DNA from: Ptychodera flava
Taxonomy: Eukaryota; Hemichordata; Enteropneusta; Ptychoderidae
Assembly: GCF_041260155.1 (NCBI RefSeq)
Contig: NC_091929.1
Coordinates: forward strand, 49,739,389-49,803,388
DNA length: 64,000 nucleotides
Direction of reading: 5' to 3'
In this document: positions 1-14,559 of the stretch, one piece after another
Layout: the number at the start of each line of letters is the position of its first letter
Position numbering within the stretch: the stretch's first letter is position 1
Notes under the pieces: model-generated
What the model saw: only the letters and a program-made list of their open reading frames with translations
Database searches by the model: none
What the model was told of the DNA's origin: nothing
Made by a program: the position numbers and the translations under genes

Positions 1-2148
1 TTTTGTCCTTGATACAGCTTAAATACTTTTCCATTTTAAAATCCGTTTTAAACTTTCTATAAATGCGTAATTTGTTATTCTCTCCTGATGATGTCTTTTC
101 TGCATTAACTTCATTTTTCCATTTTAAAATGTAGTCATTACTTATTTTATCTGTTAAGATTTTCACAGTATGTTTATCATTTTGCCAAAAATTACCAACA
201 CTCTCCAATCCTGTAATTTCTTGCATTGCAGTTGCCAAGGCCATGTTATTGTTAGTACAAAATACCATCACCTCATGGATCAAAGTATTTTCTGTTTTAG
301 TGTATGTTCTATACCAATATTTAACCATCATTTTCTTGATAAAAGTTAAAAGAGGATGCCTGCCCATCTCACCTCTCACTGCTAAATTTGTTGCTGACTG
401 ATTAACTTGGAGAAGTATTTTACACAACTTAAGATTCAATTTTTCAAAATTGGTGTCCTATCTGAATATTTGTCTGTTCCCCAAATTTCACATCCGTTAG
501 TTAATATAGGCCTAATAATATGGTCAAAATATGAATCCATGCATGAATATTTATGTTAGCTGATGAACTGACAACTTTTCTAATATAAAAGAACGCTTTC
601 AGAGCCTTCTTGTATAGAGTCTCCTTTGCAATGTCAAACTTCCCATTACATTTGAAGTCTATGCCTAAGTATTTGTAGCTTTGAACAATTTCTAATTTCA
701 TACTATTATAATAAAAGTTATATTTGTGACGAAGGACCCTAGCATTCTTGTTGAAAACAATGACTTTGGTTTTGTTAGTGTTGACTTCTAAATTCCAGTC
801 ATTACAATATGAATGAAGTTTATCAAAGCAACGTTGTAATCCAGCCTCTGATTCTGAAATTAATACAAGATCATCAGCATATAATAGGAAATTGATCAGG
901 GACTGTCCTAAATTAAATGGTTCACACCTATCATCACAGTAACCTGATAAATCGTTAACAAACAGATTAAAAAGAATGGGACTAATATTGCAACCTTGCC
1001 TAACTCCTCGCATTAATTTGAACTGTCGTGTGATTCTACCATTAAGTTTTATGCTGTATTTGACTTCGTCATACATACTTTTAATTATTTGATTAATATT
1101 GCCATTAATATTGTGTGTTAGTAACTTATAATAGAGCCCTTGACGCCAAATACTATCAAATGCCTTTCTAAAATCAACTAATCCTACAAACAACCTATTT
1201 ATATTTTTCCTATGATCCTTCGCATTTTCAATGTTTGATTTACTAATATAATTATCAATAACCGATTTTAAGATGAACATGTTGTCTGTTGTTCCAAATC
1301 CAGGCCTAAACCCAGCCTGATATTGACTTAGAATATCATGACTCTCAACATATTTATGTAATCTGTTATTCAAAACTGAAGTGAAAAGTTTTGAGAGACA
1401 ACTTGATAGAGCTATCCCTCTGTAGTTATTTGGGTTATTTTTATCCCCTGATTTGAAGAGTGGTTTTTATAATGCTAGTGAGCCAAATGTCTGGAAACTT
1501 TTTTGAATTTAAAATACTATTAAAGAGTTTTGTGATCGGTTTCAGAAGGACAGACTGACAACTTATTAACATTTCATTGATTATTTTATCATCTGGCGAC
1601 TTTTTCTTTTTTAACTGTTTAATTGCCTTCATGATTTCAGTGAAAGTAATATCCCCATTCAATTCTTCATTAATTTCCTTACTTTCTAGCTCCTTTTTGT
1701 CCAATTTTGAACTATGGATATATTTCTTATTTTGATTTGAGAAATGCTTGATCCATTCCTCAACACTTATACTATTACTGATATCATCATTTGTTGGTAA
1801 GGAATGGTTGGTTTTGAATTCTTTCAATGCACTCCAGAATTGATCTAAGTTACCACCATTCACTTCCGTGATATTATTTAAAAGATTCTCCTGGTACATT
1901 CTCTTTTTAGTTCTAATTAACTTTTTATACTCCTTCTTAAGTTGAAAATAGCGACCTCTCACATATGGGTCATTTGGATATTTCACAATCAGTTTACCCA
2001 TTGCTTTAACTTCACGTTTTATTATAAAACATGATTTGTCATACCATCGACGACCTGTTTTCTTTTTCACATTGCCTTTCTTTATAACTTTATGAGTGCA
2101 GGTTTTGAGTGACATGTCTGCAGCCGTGTAAATTTATGTATGTAAATA
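1..2148 (-). mobile_element. 5'-truncated LINE (non-LTR retrotransposon), RT region
   Basis: Read on the minus strand, 2115 to 1 encodes the linker after the endonuclease, the reverse transcriptase and part of the C-terminal region of a LINE ORF2. RT motifs seen are GFRPGFGTTDN, the region around FRKAFDSIWRQGL, RGVRQGCNISPILFNLFVND and the catalytic LLYADDLVLIS. Downstream come YKYLGIDF, RGEMGRHPL and a C-terminal FKTDFKMEKYL block, which continues past the left edge. The frame is broken at least at about 1440 (one extra base in an A run), about 510 and about 435, so the copy is dead. No endonuclease is present. Homology stops at about 2.15 kb beside a TATG-rich stretch, as expected of 5' truncation. 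The clade (CR1/L2/Jockey group) cannot be fixed by eye. Confidence 0.93.
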
Positions 2149-2162
2149 TGTATGCATGTATG

Positions 2163-2168
2163 TATGAA
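2163..2168 (+). repeat. Target-site duplication, left copy (TATGAA)
   Basis: TATGAA lies directly outside the left end (AGTAGTTAAGGGG) of the palindromic element and is repeated at 19647-19652 directly outside its right end. A 6-bp duplication marks the whole structure as one insertion. The local TATG-rich sequence slightly raises the odds of a chance match. Confidence 0.75.
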
Positions 2169-5100
2169 AGTAGTTAAGGGGACGGTATAGCACCGTTGGG
2201 TAAGTTAGGGGGTCTTTTTTGGGGGGAAAGATATAGAACACTTGGGTAACTTAGGGGGTCTTTTTTGGGGGGGGGAAGATATAGACCACTGTCATGACCG
2301 ACTGGTACAAACGTACGTCTCCTTGGTGATGGAAAGATCCCCTAGCCTACTGAACATAGATATAAAAGATATAGACCCCTTTGGAAAGATATAGACCACT
2401 TTTTGCCTGGGCTTATAGATCACTTTTAAAAAGATATAGATCACTTTTAAAAAGATATAGACCACTTTTAAAAAGATATAGATCACTTTTTGTCTGGGCT
2501 TAAATATCACTTTTAAAAAGATATAGCTCACTTTTAAAAAAGATGTAGATTACTAACTGTCATGGCCGCCTGGTAGAAACGTACGTCTCCTAGGTGATGA
2601 AAAGACCCCTAGCCTAGTGAAAATAGATGGGCTCGGTCACTCTGTGCATGGAGCCTGCTGTATACGAGTGTTTTTTTCGCGGAGCAGCACAATTTCGAGC
2701 CGAACAAGAAATGTAGGAATGTGGCACATAGGTTATTTGCTTCAGAAGTTGAAAAACTTGGAAAAGTAGCGCACTACCTGGCCCTCATTTGATGAAGATA
2801 AATCCTATGGCTGCTTTTACAGCAGGGTAGTGATGTACACCATACGTACGGCTGTCACATTGGATACGAGCGAGTCTTCCCGACTTTGCTGCAAATAACA
2901 GGGAACAATTGACATTCTTTGCAGCCAGCATGGACGATAAGATGTCAAGGGATAATGTGGTAAGTTCATTTGCTATATATTTCATTACTTTTCATTTTCT
3001 TCGATCTAATACATGTATTTTTTGTTCTATGTTGATATGCAGTATCGAACTGACCTGGCGTCGTCTGTCAAACAAGTTGGGAGGGGTCGCCGGGGCATGT
3101 ACATTTACCATTTCAACGGTTGTATTGATATATTATCATTCTGAAACATTCGATAAAAAAGTAGGTAGTATGAGAAATGTGAAATTTTGCCTTTAAAATG
3201 TAAACTAACGGAGCGATGCCGTACTGTACCGCACTGTCCAGTGTACGCGGCGGTAGCGCCATACCACGAGGCATGCAGTACAGTGCATGTTGTCCGTCAA
3301 CACGTTACACTTAGCGACAAATACGAGTTTGAAGGAAGAGGTTGGAAAACAGTGTTTAATTTTTTAATAATGTTTATAATGTTTCAAGTTCATTGATCAA
3401 ATCTATCAATTTTTAAAGAGAACTGACATATCCATTACGGTAGTCGATAGAATAACATGCAAGCGCTAGGAGAAACTCGAGTGATACCGTCCGTGTGTAC
3501 TAATGACCCGCGAGATAATAATACTGTTTGCGGTCGATCGTCCGGTACTCGCGTAAATCATGGAGTGAAAAAATGTGATGATTTCATAAGTATGGTACTA
3601 ATTTTTATCCTCTCCTTGCCTTCTCAAAAGAATAGCAGTGAATGCCTTTCATCGGCGATGATTTAGAGTGAGAATTGTTGTAAGGAAGAGTGTTTTAACC
3701 GCCGATTTTCATGGAAAGAAATTTGTGGAATTTGTCGATCTGCAGTGCATGCAATGCGGTCGACCGCCGCGCTGCCAAAATAATCCAGCATATAACAAAA
3801 GGTAACCTGTCAATCATCCAGGGGTCTCTGCGAAATTGTTACAATGTTTCAGTTGTTCCATTCGACATCACCCCAGCTGACATCGCGATCGTTCTGCAAT
3901 GGGACTTATGCCGAGTTTGTTTACAACTAACTAGAAGGCCTCCATTGGGCATCTTTCCACTTCTGCAATTCTGTGTCCATAGAAATTGTATAACCATTTC
4001 AGTCGGATTGAAAGTTAGAAGTCACTCACAATTTGCAGTATGTTCAACCCGTGAAACAGTGATAGTTTGTATTCAACACCACACGCACTCCGTCTTGGTT
4101 ACACGTACACCACGGTCCCGCTCTAGAGGGACCGATCGTGTGGTTACTTGTCCATCAATGCCTCTTAACTACCCTTAGGCTTATAAAACTGCTTCGACTA
4201 TAATGACAGGAAAACAAAATTAATGAAATATCACAGAAGCAGCACTGGTGACGCTTAAAATGTTTATTTCGATGGTTAAACTGTTGGCGTATAAACCACT
4301 CCTGTGATGTGATTCTACAGGTCATGCCATGTACTACATAGTACATAGCACGCTGTGCCGATGGGGCTACGCTACGGGTCTGTTTTCTGTACCTTTGATG
4401 ATGTATATATGAGAAAGTCTGACCTATTTTGAAAATTGGGTCCTGTCTCGATTCGTGATTTAAGTTATCGCAGCGATGTTGAAACTTTACAACAATTTCT
4501 TTTGATAAACATACAGCACGGTACCGCAGCGCGTAGCGAACGTATCTGCTGATCTTGGGCTAAAAGAAAGTGGGAAACCGCTTTAAACAAGCAAAAGAAA
4601 AAAATAAATCTGCCCTCTAATAATCCCACTGTTGAGTAGAGGACACGTCCAGCAATTTTCTAAACTGCTTTAAGAAAGAAACTGGAAGCTGTGCATGGGC
4701 TAGAACTGGAAGCACATACTTTGTAAACAGACGCAACGGGTCACCTACACGCGCGCGACTAGGTCAATGTCTAGCAAGGGAGAGAGAGTTTGTAACAAAT
4801 TTTTGATCGACAGTCACTCAGTGTGCATGATACCGGAAACTATCTATGCACAAAGTCCGTGTTGTATGTTATACTAAGTCTATTGTTTATTATGGCGGTC
4901 GGCCGGGGCAATCGAAATTGGCCGCTGTTTTGATGTCATTTCAAACGTCTCCTATCTGATCTACCGTCTGGTTATAAATGTTCACAAAAAACTTCGTTTG
5001 TTTCTTAAAATTGAATATGTTATCCTGATAAAGTGGTAAACTGTACAATCACAATTTCTTTAACAAGTTACAATGTCAGACGTGATTTTTTTTTTCACGC

Positions 5101-8100
5101 AAAGTAGTAAGCATTAAGCAAACGCCTAGCTGCCCAATTTTTACTGTTGTTCTGCGTTTAGTTCAAAGTTCATTGACTTTAGCACCAAATGTAAGGTGAC
5201 ACTGAAACACAAAGGAAATTATGCCGTGCTTTGAATGAGAGCTTGCATAGTTAAAAGCAATTACTACTATATCACCTTCTTTATAATTGTTTTAAATTCT
5301 GTTTCAGACCTGTGTTCCTAAGGTAAAAAAAAATAAACCTGTGAAAATAAAGTGACTAATCAAACAAAAAAAAATCTAAGATTTGATAGTTTCACAATAT
5401 TTCTTTCCTGTCAATGAACAAGAGCTTCAAACAAATCACACCCACTGATGTAAATTTTAAGCAAATTTATATAAAACACACACAGCCACATTATGTATAC
5501 AATACTTTACTTTTATTTTGTGCTATTATTTGTATTCAGTATTATTTGCTTGCTTTCAGTGTTATAGATACCTTACTAAATTTGAAATAATTTTTGTTAT
5601 GCAGTGCCATATTTTTATTTATAATGTCGATGGATTTTTAAAGAGAAAATCACCTCACTGTATTATTTTTTTTTAAAATTTTTTATCTATTACCTTCTCC
5701 ACCATATTTATACAAAACTATGGGGAGGGGAGGGGGGTTAATCACATAATGTGGTGCAGATTGAGATTTATTTTCCATGCATTCAGCTGTTTAACTCTCC
5801 ATGAATTTCATTACACTCTTCTGATAATTTATCTTCTTTTCAGGTGGCTGTTGATTCTAATCTGCTGATCGCCAAGAAATAAAGTGGATGACTAGGTTGT
5901 ACACGTGAGACTTTCATCATTAGAAACTCATCCCTAGGTTGATGCCAGTGAAATAATCGTGTCTCAAGGAACGTACAGGTGACCATCTACTCCACCCCAC
6001 CCCAATCCGTCCTCCTTCCAGACTACTGTATCTGTGAAACATTCAACATCAAAGTTTTTCTTCTCATTTCTGCAAAAATACTTGACTCATATTTGGACAT
6101 ATTTGAAGGACATTTCAAAGCTTGGGAGAATAACCGTTTTGTTCGTGAGAAGATACAATCAGTGACTGTGACACAACATTTCCTTGCTTCACAACTAAAA
6201 TATGATACATCAGGAAAGTAATGTGGATCCATAGTAATATTTGTATGTTCCAACGCAGTCATCGAAGTATTCATCATGGAAATTTAGGTTAAATACCTGA
6301 AAGATACAGTAGTTAATTGTCACTGAGAAACAATGCTTGGGTCACAGAGTAGTAAAAGAGCATGGAATGTTATTTGAAGATCAGTTGAAAGCAGAACAAT
6401 GATTCAATACTTAGAAGGTACCTTTCAGATTATGTTTTATTTCTGCCATCATGAAGAAATAAAGCCAGGTGTATGAAGAAATCATGTCAACTTGTGAAGT
6501 ATGTGGTATCTCACCATGGACTTGGACAACCGTATTTCTATTACTATTTTTTTTTTTACATTGAAGCCCTCACCCCAACCCCACACAAGATCTTTTAAAT
6601 ATAGAAAAATAATTACACTGCTAATCCTAAGAAATTGTTTTACCCATAGCTTTCTTCTTTCATTGATATGATTTGGTTTGATGTCCATATGTTTAGAAAA
6701 GGTCTGCAGGTACAGCTTCTGCTACTCAGTAGCTTATCATGAAAAAAGAGCACAATATCATAATACAGGCTACACTAAGTGAAAAATAAGAGGACCAGAC
6801 TATCACTTGTTCCGTTCCGTTCTCACTGAATAATACCTTCTCTTACTGAGAAGAAATTTGTGGTAATGTACAAACCTAGTACAATTCAAAGTTTCTATTC
6901 ACTCTCTGGATTAAATTCAACGATATCCCCCCTACTTGAAGTATCCCCTTTTTCATCCTATACAAGGAGTCTTTCTCAGAATTCAAAACAAACCAATATA
7001 GAATTAATCCCTAAGAATTAAGAGCAGATGATTCTCCCTTCAGATTCATACCTTAAGGAGAATATATCACATTTTTGCATTCACACTATAGATTGAGTCC
7101 CCTCCCCTCCCTTAACCCAAAATTTATCCATAAGTTAAATGGATGAGTTGCAACACTTATAGATTATAGCACAGATACAACCATCATGAGGGTTTGTAGA
7201 TTGCACTCGAAAGAATTATTGTAAATGTTATTTTATAGCCATGACATCTATGTAAAGTGCTATTCTTTCAAGTTATTCGAGGTTGATGTAATGAAGTGTA
7301 GTGAAAAGTTTTCACAATTTTCATGTATGTTCAAGCAATTCACTGTATAATGTTTTAAAAGAATTCTTTTTCAAAACATCAAATTCAGCAGATTTAAAAT
7401 TGATCTTGCTTATAGGTAGTTTGACAATTTGAAAAAAAAATCTCCTGATCAATATTTGTGCAAATGTATTCTAATCATTCTGTTTGTAAGACTTGTAGTT
7501 GCATATTTCAGACACTTTCTATAGTCTTTAAATGTATGTGATTCATATTTGCAAATGAAAACAAAGAAAGATGAGGCTACATCCCCCCCCTTTAAACTTC
7601 AAATATTGAATTTGAAATTGAACATGACAGATCAACAGTTTGTTTTGTTTTTAAATTGCACCTTTCATGTCTTTTTACATGGTAACGCAGCTGGTTTATC
7701 TTTTGAAATGCAATAAACCAAAGTCACTTTAGTTCATTTGAACTGATTCAGTGGTTGGTTTGAATTTATTTGTTGATGTTTGTGTGTAAACATTTGTTGA
7801 ATGAGTAAGAATGTAGGTTTGTTTGTTTGCTTGTGTGTGTGTGTGTGTGCATGTGTGTCCTCTTGTCCCGAAGGCCAAAAAGTGGGCCCTGCTGCCCCGA
7901 GGGCCATGTAGGAAGATTGGTCTTTGTCGATGAATGAGAGCACACATTCCCTGTTTATGGATTCCCTCCACCCGTCTTTACCCTTTGAAGGCCCCTCAGC
8001 CCCTAGGGCCTTATTTTGCCCTCCCTCTGTCTGGAAATGAGAACATCCTTGGTTTTTTTTGGGTATTGTTGTTGTATGCCTCCCTGACATTCCAAATAGT

Positions 8101-8172
8101 GAAACAGCAATGAATCGTTTTAGACTTCCTCTGTTAACGTGGGTGCAAAGACATGCTCTGCAAGACAAATAT
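2169..8172 (+). repeat. Left arm of the palindrome
   Basis: This is the reverse complement of 8804-14446 plus 19293-19646. Anchors are: 2640-2985 with 14051-14400; 3187-3396 with 13639-13848; 6482-6688 with 10291-10497; 7734-8168 with 8808-9242. The inner border is near CAAGACAAATAT at 8161-8172. The arm holds GT-rich and poly-A/T runs and short ORFs whose twins occur in the other arm; none matches a family I know. Confidence 0.92.
2385..2560 (+). repeat. Subterminal ~21-bp tandem repeat (left)
   Basis: Units of the form AAAAAGATATAGATCACTTT recur about seven times, with variants and two 'CTGGGCTTA' interruptions. The mirror copy is at 19325-19460, where the array is shorter. Such terminal tandem arrays may be binding sites for the mobilising enzyme, but that is inference. 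Confidence 0.85.
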
Positions 8173-8803
8173 ATCTATTTATTAGAAAACTGAATCAAAA
8201 GTGTCAAAACATGAACAATAGTTTTTGCAGGTTTTTCTTCCTCTTTTAACTTGATCGGTTAATGTATCACCGTTCATCTTTTTCTCCGTAGCAGTTGCTT
8301 CGATTAATTGAAAAAAAAACACTCCCCAAATCTTGGACCATTTCAGGTAAAATCTATAATTATCAGGAGCGTAAAAAGGATTAACTTTTTTCTTTACTTG
8401 TGTTGGTAGAATGGGACCCATTCCATCATTTAAATAAGTGTCTGTTTGAAACATTTTCAAAATTTATAATAGAGGCAAATGATTCATTCAAATGAACCTA
8501 TAATATCTTGGCTGAGGGGGGAACATCAAAGAAAAAAGGCCCCCGGGGCAACGGGGCCTTAATAAAGTCCCGCAGATTCTACAGTTGTAGTTTCAGTATG
8601 CTCTTGCAAAGTAGAACAAAGTAGAACTTGCAACTGACATACAAATCAATCATTTCACGGGAAAATAATTAAGAACATATGTGCTACCTGCCCTTTTACC
8701 CAAATTATAATTATTCGTGCTAAAAAGTATTTGGCACACTTTACACAGTGCCTTCAAAAAATTAATCCATATATTGACTTCACAATACTTTAATCTTAGA
8801 CAT
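8173..8803. other. Spacer (loop) of the palindrome
   Basis: These 0.63 kb are present once, between the arms. They are AT-rich with a short GC-rich block near 8540 (GGCCCCCGGGGCAACGGGGCC is split by one mismatch into a small hairpin). No gene or promoter is recognisable. Confidence 0.85.
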
Positions 8804-11800
8804 ATTTGTCTTGCAGAGCATGTCTTTGCACCCACGTTAACAGAGGAAGTCTAAAACGATTCATTAATTGCTGTTTCACTATTTGGAATGTCAGGGAGGC
8901 ATACAACAACAATACCCAAAAAAAAACCAAGGATGTTCTCATTTCCAGACAGAGGGAGGGCAAAATAAGGCCCTAGGGGCTGAGGGGCCTTCAAAGGGTA
9001 AAGACGGGTGGAGGGAATCCATAAACAGGGAATGTGTGCTCTCATTCATCGACAAAGACCAATCTTCCTACATGGCCCTCGGGGCAGTAGGGCCCACTTT
9101 TTGGCCTTCGGGACAAGAGGACACACATGCACACACACACACACAAGCAAACAAACAAACTTACATTCTTACTCATTCAACAAATGTTTACACACAAACA
9201 TCAACAAATAAATTCAAACCAACCACTGAATCAGTTCAAATGAACTAAAGTGACTTTGGTTTATTGCATTTCAAAAGATAAACCAGCTGCGTTACCATGT
9301 AAAAAGACATGAAAGGTGCAATTTAAAAACAAAACAAACTGTTGATCTGTCATGTTCAATTTCAAATTCAATATTTGAAGTTTGAAAGGGGGGGGGATGT
9401 AGCCTCATCTTTCTTTGTTTTCATTTGCAAATATGAATCACATACATTTAAAGACTATAGAAAGTGTCTGAAATATACAACTACAAGTCTTACAAACAGA
9501 ATGATTAGAATACATTTGCAAAGATAGTGATCAGGAGATTTTTTTTTCAAATTGTCAAACTACCTATAAGCAAGATCAATTTTAAATCTGCTGAATTTGA
9601 TGTTTTGAAAAAGAATTCTTTTAAAACATTATACAGTGAATTGCTTGAACATACATGAAAATTGTGAAAACTTTTCACTACACTTCATTACATCAACCTC
9701 GAATAACTTGAAAGAATAGCACTTTACATAGATGTCATGGCTATAAAATAACATTTACAATAATTCTTTCGAGTGCAATTTACAAACCCTCATGATGGTT
9801 GTATCTGTGCTATAATCTATAAGTGTTGCAACTCATCCATTTAACTTACGGATAAATTTTGGGTTAAGGGAGGGGAGGGGACTCAATCTATAGTGTGAAT
9901 GCAAAAATGTGATATATTCTCCTTAAGGTATGAATCTGAAGGGAGAATCATCTGCTCTTAATTCTTAGGGATTAATTCTATATTGGTTTGTTTTGAATTC
10001 TGAGAAAGACTCCTTGTATAGGATGAAAAAGGGGATACTTCAAGTAGGGGGATATCGTTGAATTTAATCCAGAGAGTGAATAGAAACTTTGAATTGTACT
10101 AGGTTTGTACATCACCACAAATTTCTTCTCAGTAAGAGAAGGTATTATTCAGTGAGAACGGAACGGAACAAGTGATAGTCTGGTCCTCTTATTTTTTCAC
10201 TTAGTGTAGCCTGTATTATGATATTGTGCTCTTTTTTCATGATAAGCTACTGAGTAGCAGAAGCTGTACCTGCAGACCTTTTCTAAACATATGGACATCA
10301 AACCAAATCATATCAATGAAAGAAGAAAGCTATGGGTAAAACAATTTCTTAGGATTAGCAGTGTAATTATTTTTCTATATTTAAAAGATCTTGTGTGGGG
10401 TTGGGGTGAGGGCTTCAATGTAAAAAAAAAAATAGTAATAGAAATACGGTTGTCCAAGTCCATGGTGAGATACCACATACTTCACAAGTTGACATGATTT
10501 CTTCATACACCTGGCTTTATTTCTTCATGATGGCAGAAATAAAACATAATCTGAAAGGTACCTTCTAAGTATTGAATCATTGTTCTGCTTTCAACTGATC
10601 TTCAAATAACATTCCATGCTCTTTTACTACTCTGTGACCCAAGCATTGTTTCTCAGTGACAATTAACTACTGTATCTTTCAGGTATTTAAGCTAAATTTC
10701 CATGATGAATACTTCGATGACTGCGTTGGAACATACAAATATTACTATGGATCCACATTACTTTCCTGATGTATCATATTTTAGTTGTGAAGCAAGGAAA
10801 TGTTGTGTCACAGTCACTGATTGTATCTTCTCACGAACAAAACGGTTATTCTCCAAAGCTTTGAAAATGTCCTTCAAATATGTCCAAATATGAGTCAAGT
10901 ATTTTTGCAGACATGATAGTCCATGAAAACCTTTGATGTTGAATGTTTCACAGATACATTATTCTGGAAGGAGGACGGGTTGGAGTGGGGTGGAGTAGAT
11001 GGTCACCTGTACGTTCCTTGAGACACGATTATTTCACTGGCATCAACCTAGGGATGAGTTTCTAATGATGAAAGTCTCACGTGTACAACCTAGTCAAGCA
11101 CTTTATTTCTTGGCGATCAGCAGATTAGAATCAACAGCCACCTGAAAAGAAGATAAATTATCAGAAGAGTGTAATGAAATTCATGGAGAGTTAAACAGCT
11201 GAATGCATGGAAAATAAATCTCAATCTGCACCACATTATGTGATTAACCCCCCTCCCCTCCCCATAGTTTTGTATAAATATGGTGGAGAAGGTAATAGAT
11301 AAAAAATTTTAAAAAAAACATAATACAGTGAGGTGATTTTCTCTTTAAAAATCCATCGACATTATAAATAAAAATATGGCACTGCATAATAAAAATTATT
11401 TCAAATTTAGTAAGGTATCTATAACACTGAAAGCAAGCAAATAATACTGAATAGAAATACTAGCACAAAATAAATGTAAAGTATTGTATATATAATGTTG
11501 TTGTGTGTGTGTGTTTTATATAAATTTGCTTAAAATTTACATCAAAGGGTGTGATTTGTTTGAAGCTCTTGTTCATTGACAGGAAAGAAATATTGTGATC
11601 AAATCTAAGATTTTTTTTTTGTTTGATTAGTCACTTTATTTTCACAGGTTTATTTTTTTTTACCTTAGGAACACAGGTCTGAAACAGAATTTAAAACAAT
11701 TATAAAGAAGGTGATATAGTAGTATAGTAGTAATTGCTTTTAACTATGCAAGCTCTCATTCAAAGCACGGCATAATTTCCTTTGTGTTTCAGTGTCACCT

Positions 11801-14446
11801 TACATTTGGTGCTAAAGTCAATGAACTTTGAACTAAACGCAGAACAACAGTAAAAATTGGGCAGCTAGGCGTTTGCTTAATGCTTACTACTTTGCGTGAA
11901 AAAAAAAATCACGTCTGACATTGTAACTTGTTAAAGAAATTGTGATTGTACAGTTTACCACTTTATCAGGATAACATATTCAATTTTAAGAAACAAACGA
12001 AGTTTTTTGTGAACATTTATAACCAGACGGTAGATCAGATAGGAGACGTTTGAAATGACATCAAAACAGCGGCCAATTTCGATTGCCCCGGCCGACCGCC
12101 ATAATAACAATAGACTTAGTATAACATACAACACGGACTTTGTGCATAGATAGTTTCCGGTATCATGCACACTGAGTGACTGTCGATCAAAAATTTGTTA
12201 CAAACTCTCTCCCTTGCTAGACATTGACCTAGTCGCGCGCGTGTAGGTGACCCGTTGCGTCTGTTTACAAAGTATGTGCTTCCAGTTCTAGCCCATGCAC
12301 AGCTTCCAGTTTCTTTCTTAAAGCAGTTTAGAAAATTGCTGGACGTGTCCTCTACTCAACAGTGGGATTATTAGAGGGCAGATTTATTTTTTTCTTTGCT
12401 TGTTTAAAGCGGTTTCCCACTTTCTTTTAGCCCAAGATCAGCAGATACGTTCGCTACGCGCTGCGGTACCGTGCTGTATGTTTATCAAAAGAAATTGTTG
12501 TAAAGTTTCAACATCGCTGCGATAACTTAAATCACGAATCGAGACAGGACCCAATTTTCAAAATAGGTCAGACTTTCTCATATATACATCATCAAAGGTA
12601 CAGAAAACAGACCCGTAGCGTAGCCCCATCGGCACAGCGTGCTATGTACTATGTAGTACATGGCATGACCTGTAGAATCACATCACAGGAGTGGTTTATA
12701 CGCCAACAGTTTAACCATCGAAATAAACATTTTAAGCGTCACCAGTGCTGCTTCTGTGATATTTCATTAATTTGTTTTCCTGTCATTATAGTCGAGCAGT
12801 TTTATAAGCCTAAGGGTAGTTAAGAGGCATTGATGGACAAGTAACCACACGATCGGTCCCTCTAGAGCGGGACCGTGGTGTACGTGTAACCAAGACGGTG
12901 TGCGTGTGGTGTTGAATACAAACTATCACTGTTTCACGGGTTGAACATACCGCAGATTGTGGAGTGATTCTAAACTTTCTGATTTTTTTTTGTATGTTTT
13001 GGGTTCGAATCGATTGAAACTATTCCGTATTTTCTACTTGTTTTATACAATTTCTATGGACACAGAATTGCAGAAGTGGAAAGATGCCCAATGGAGGCCT
13101 TCTAGTTAGTTGTAAACAAACTCGGCATAAGTCCCATTGCAGAACGATCGCGATGTCAGCTGGGGTGATGTCGAATGGAACAACTGAAACATTGTAACAA
13201 TTTCACAGAGACCCCTGGATGATTGACAGGTTACCTTTTGTTCTATGCTGGATTATTTTGGCAGCGCGGCGGTCGACCGCATTGCATGCACTGCAGATCG
13301 ACAAATTCCACAAATTTCTTTCCATGAAAATCGGCGGTTAAAACACTCTTCCTTACAACAATTCTCACTCTAAATCATCGCCGATGAAAGGCATTCACTG
13401 CTATTCTTTTGAGAAGGCAAGGAGAGGATAAAAATTAGTACCATACTTATGAAATCATCACATTTTTCACTCCATGATTTACGTGAGTACCGGACGATCG
13501 ACCGCAAACAGTATTATTATCTCGCGGGTCATTAGTACACACGGACGGTATCACTCGAGTTTCTCCTAGCGCTTGCATGTTATTCTATCAACTACCGTAA
13601 TGGATATGTCAGTTCTCTTTAAAAATTGATAGATTTGATCAATGAACTTGAAACATTATAAACATTATTAAAAAATTAAACACTGTTTTCCAACCTCTTC
13701 CTTCAAACTCGTATTTGTCGCTAAGTGTAACGTGTTGACGGACAACATGCACTGTACTGCATGCCTCGTGGTATGGCGCTACCGCCGCGTACACTGGACA
13801 GTGCGGTACAGTACGGCATCGCTCCGTTAGTTTACATTTTAAAGGCAAAATTTCACATTTCTCATACTACCTACTTTTTTTATCGAATGTTTCAGAATGA
13901 TAATATATCAATACAACCGTTGAAATGGTAAATGTACATGCCCCGGCGACCCCTCCCAACTTGTTTGACAGACGACGCCAGGTCAGTTCGATACTGCATA
14001 TCAACATAGAACAAAAAATACATGTATTAGATCGAAGAAAATGAAAAGTAATGAAATATATAGCAAATGAACTTACCACATTATCCCTTGACATCTTATC
14101 GTCCATGCTGGCTGCAAAGAATGTCAATTGTTCCCTGTTATTTGCAGCAAAGTCGGGAAGACTCGCTCGTATCCAATGTGACAGCCGTACGTATGGTGTA
14201 CATCACTACCCTGCTGTAAAAGCAGCCATAGGATTTATCTTCATCAAATGAGGGCCAGGTAGTGCGCTACTTTTCCAAGTTTTTCAACTTCTGAAGCAAA
14301 TAACCTATGTGCCACATTCCTACATTTCTTGTTCGGCTCGAAGTTGTGCTGCTCCGCGAAAAAAAACACTCGTATACAGCAGGCTCCATGCACAGAGTGA
14401 CCGAGCCCATCTATTTTCACTAGGCTAGGGGTCTTTTCATCACCTA
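8804..14446 (-). repeat. Right arm of the palindrome (main part)
   Basis: This is the reverse complement of the left arm. The arms differ by scattered point differences and by one clearly heterologous patch (about 3985-4055 in the left arm, about 12955-13055 in the right). The arm is interrupted at 14446 by the TA-flanked insertion and resumes at 19293. Confidence 0.92.
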
Positions 14447-14559
14447 CACACGCGATTGTGCACCACCTTTGTTGAAGGTCGATTCCCTCCAAGGTTGTGC
14501 TGGCGTTCATGCTGAAGCTTAGACAAAGCTTTGATTCAAAAAAATCCAAGTCAAAGGTT

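Noticed and set aside
2292-2531. Minus-strand ORF of IFLKVIY repeats
   Set aside because: It is a by-product of the 21-bp tandem repeat at the element end.
3711-4178. 155-codon plus-strand ORF in the left arm
   Set aside because: Its composition is not protein-like, it crosses the heterologous patch, and the corresponding right-arm sequence does not keep it.
7734-9248. Mirror ORFs of 126-144 codons near the palindrome centre
   Set aside because: They overlap CA/TG-rich sequence and exist in both arms simply because the arms are copies. No domain is recognised and arm identity is not evidence of selection.
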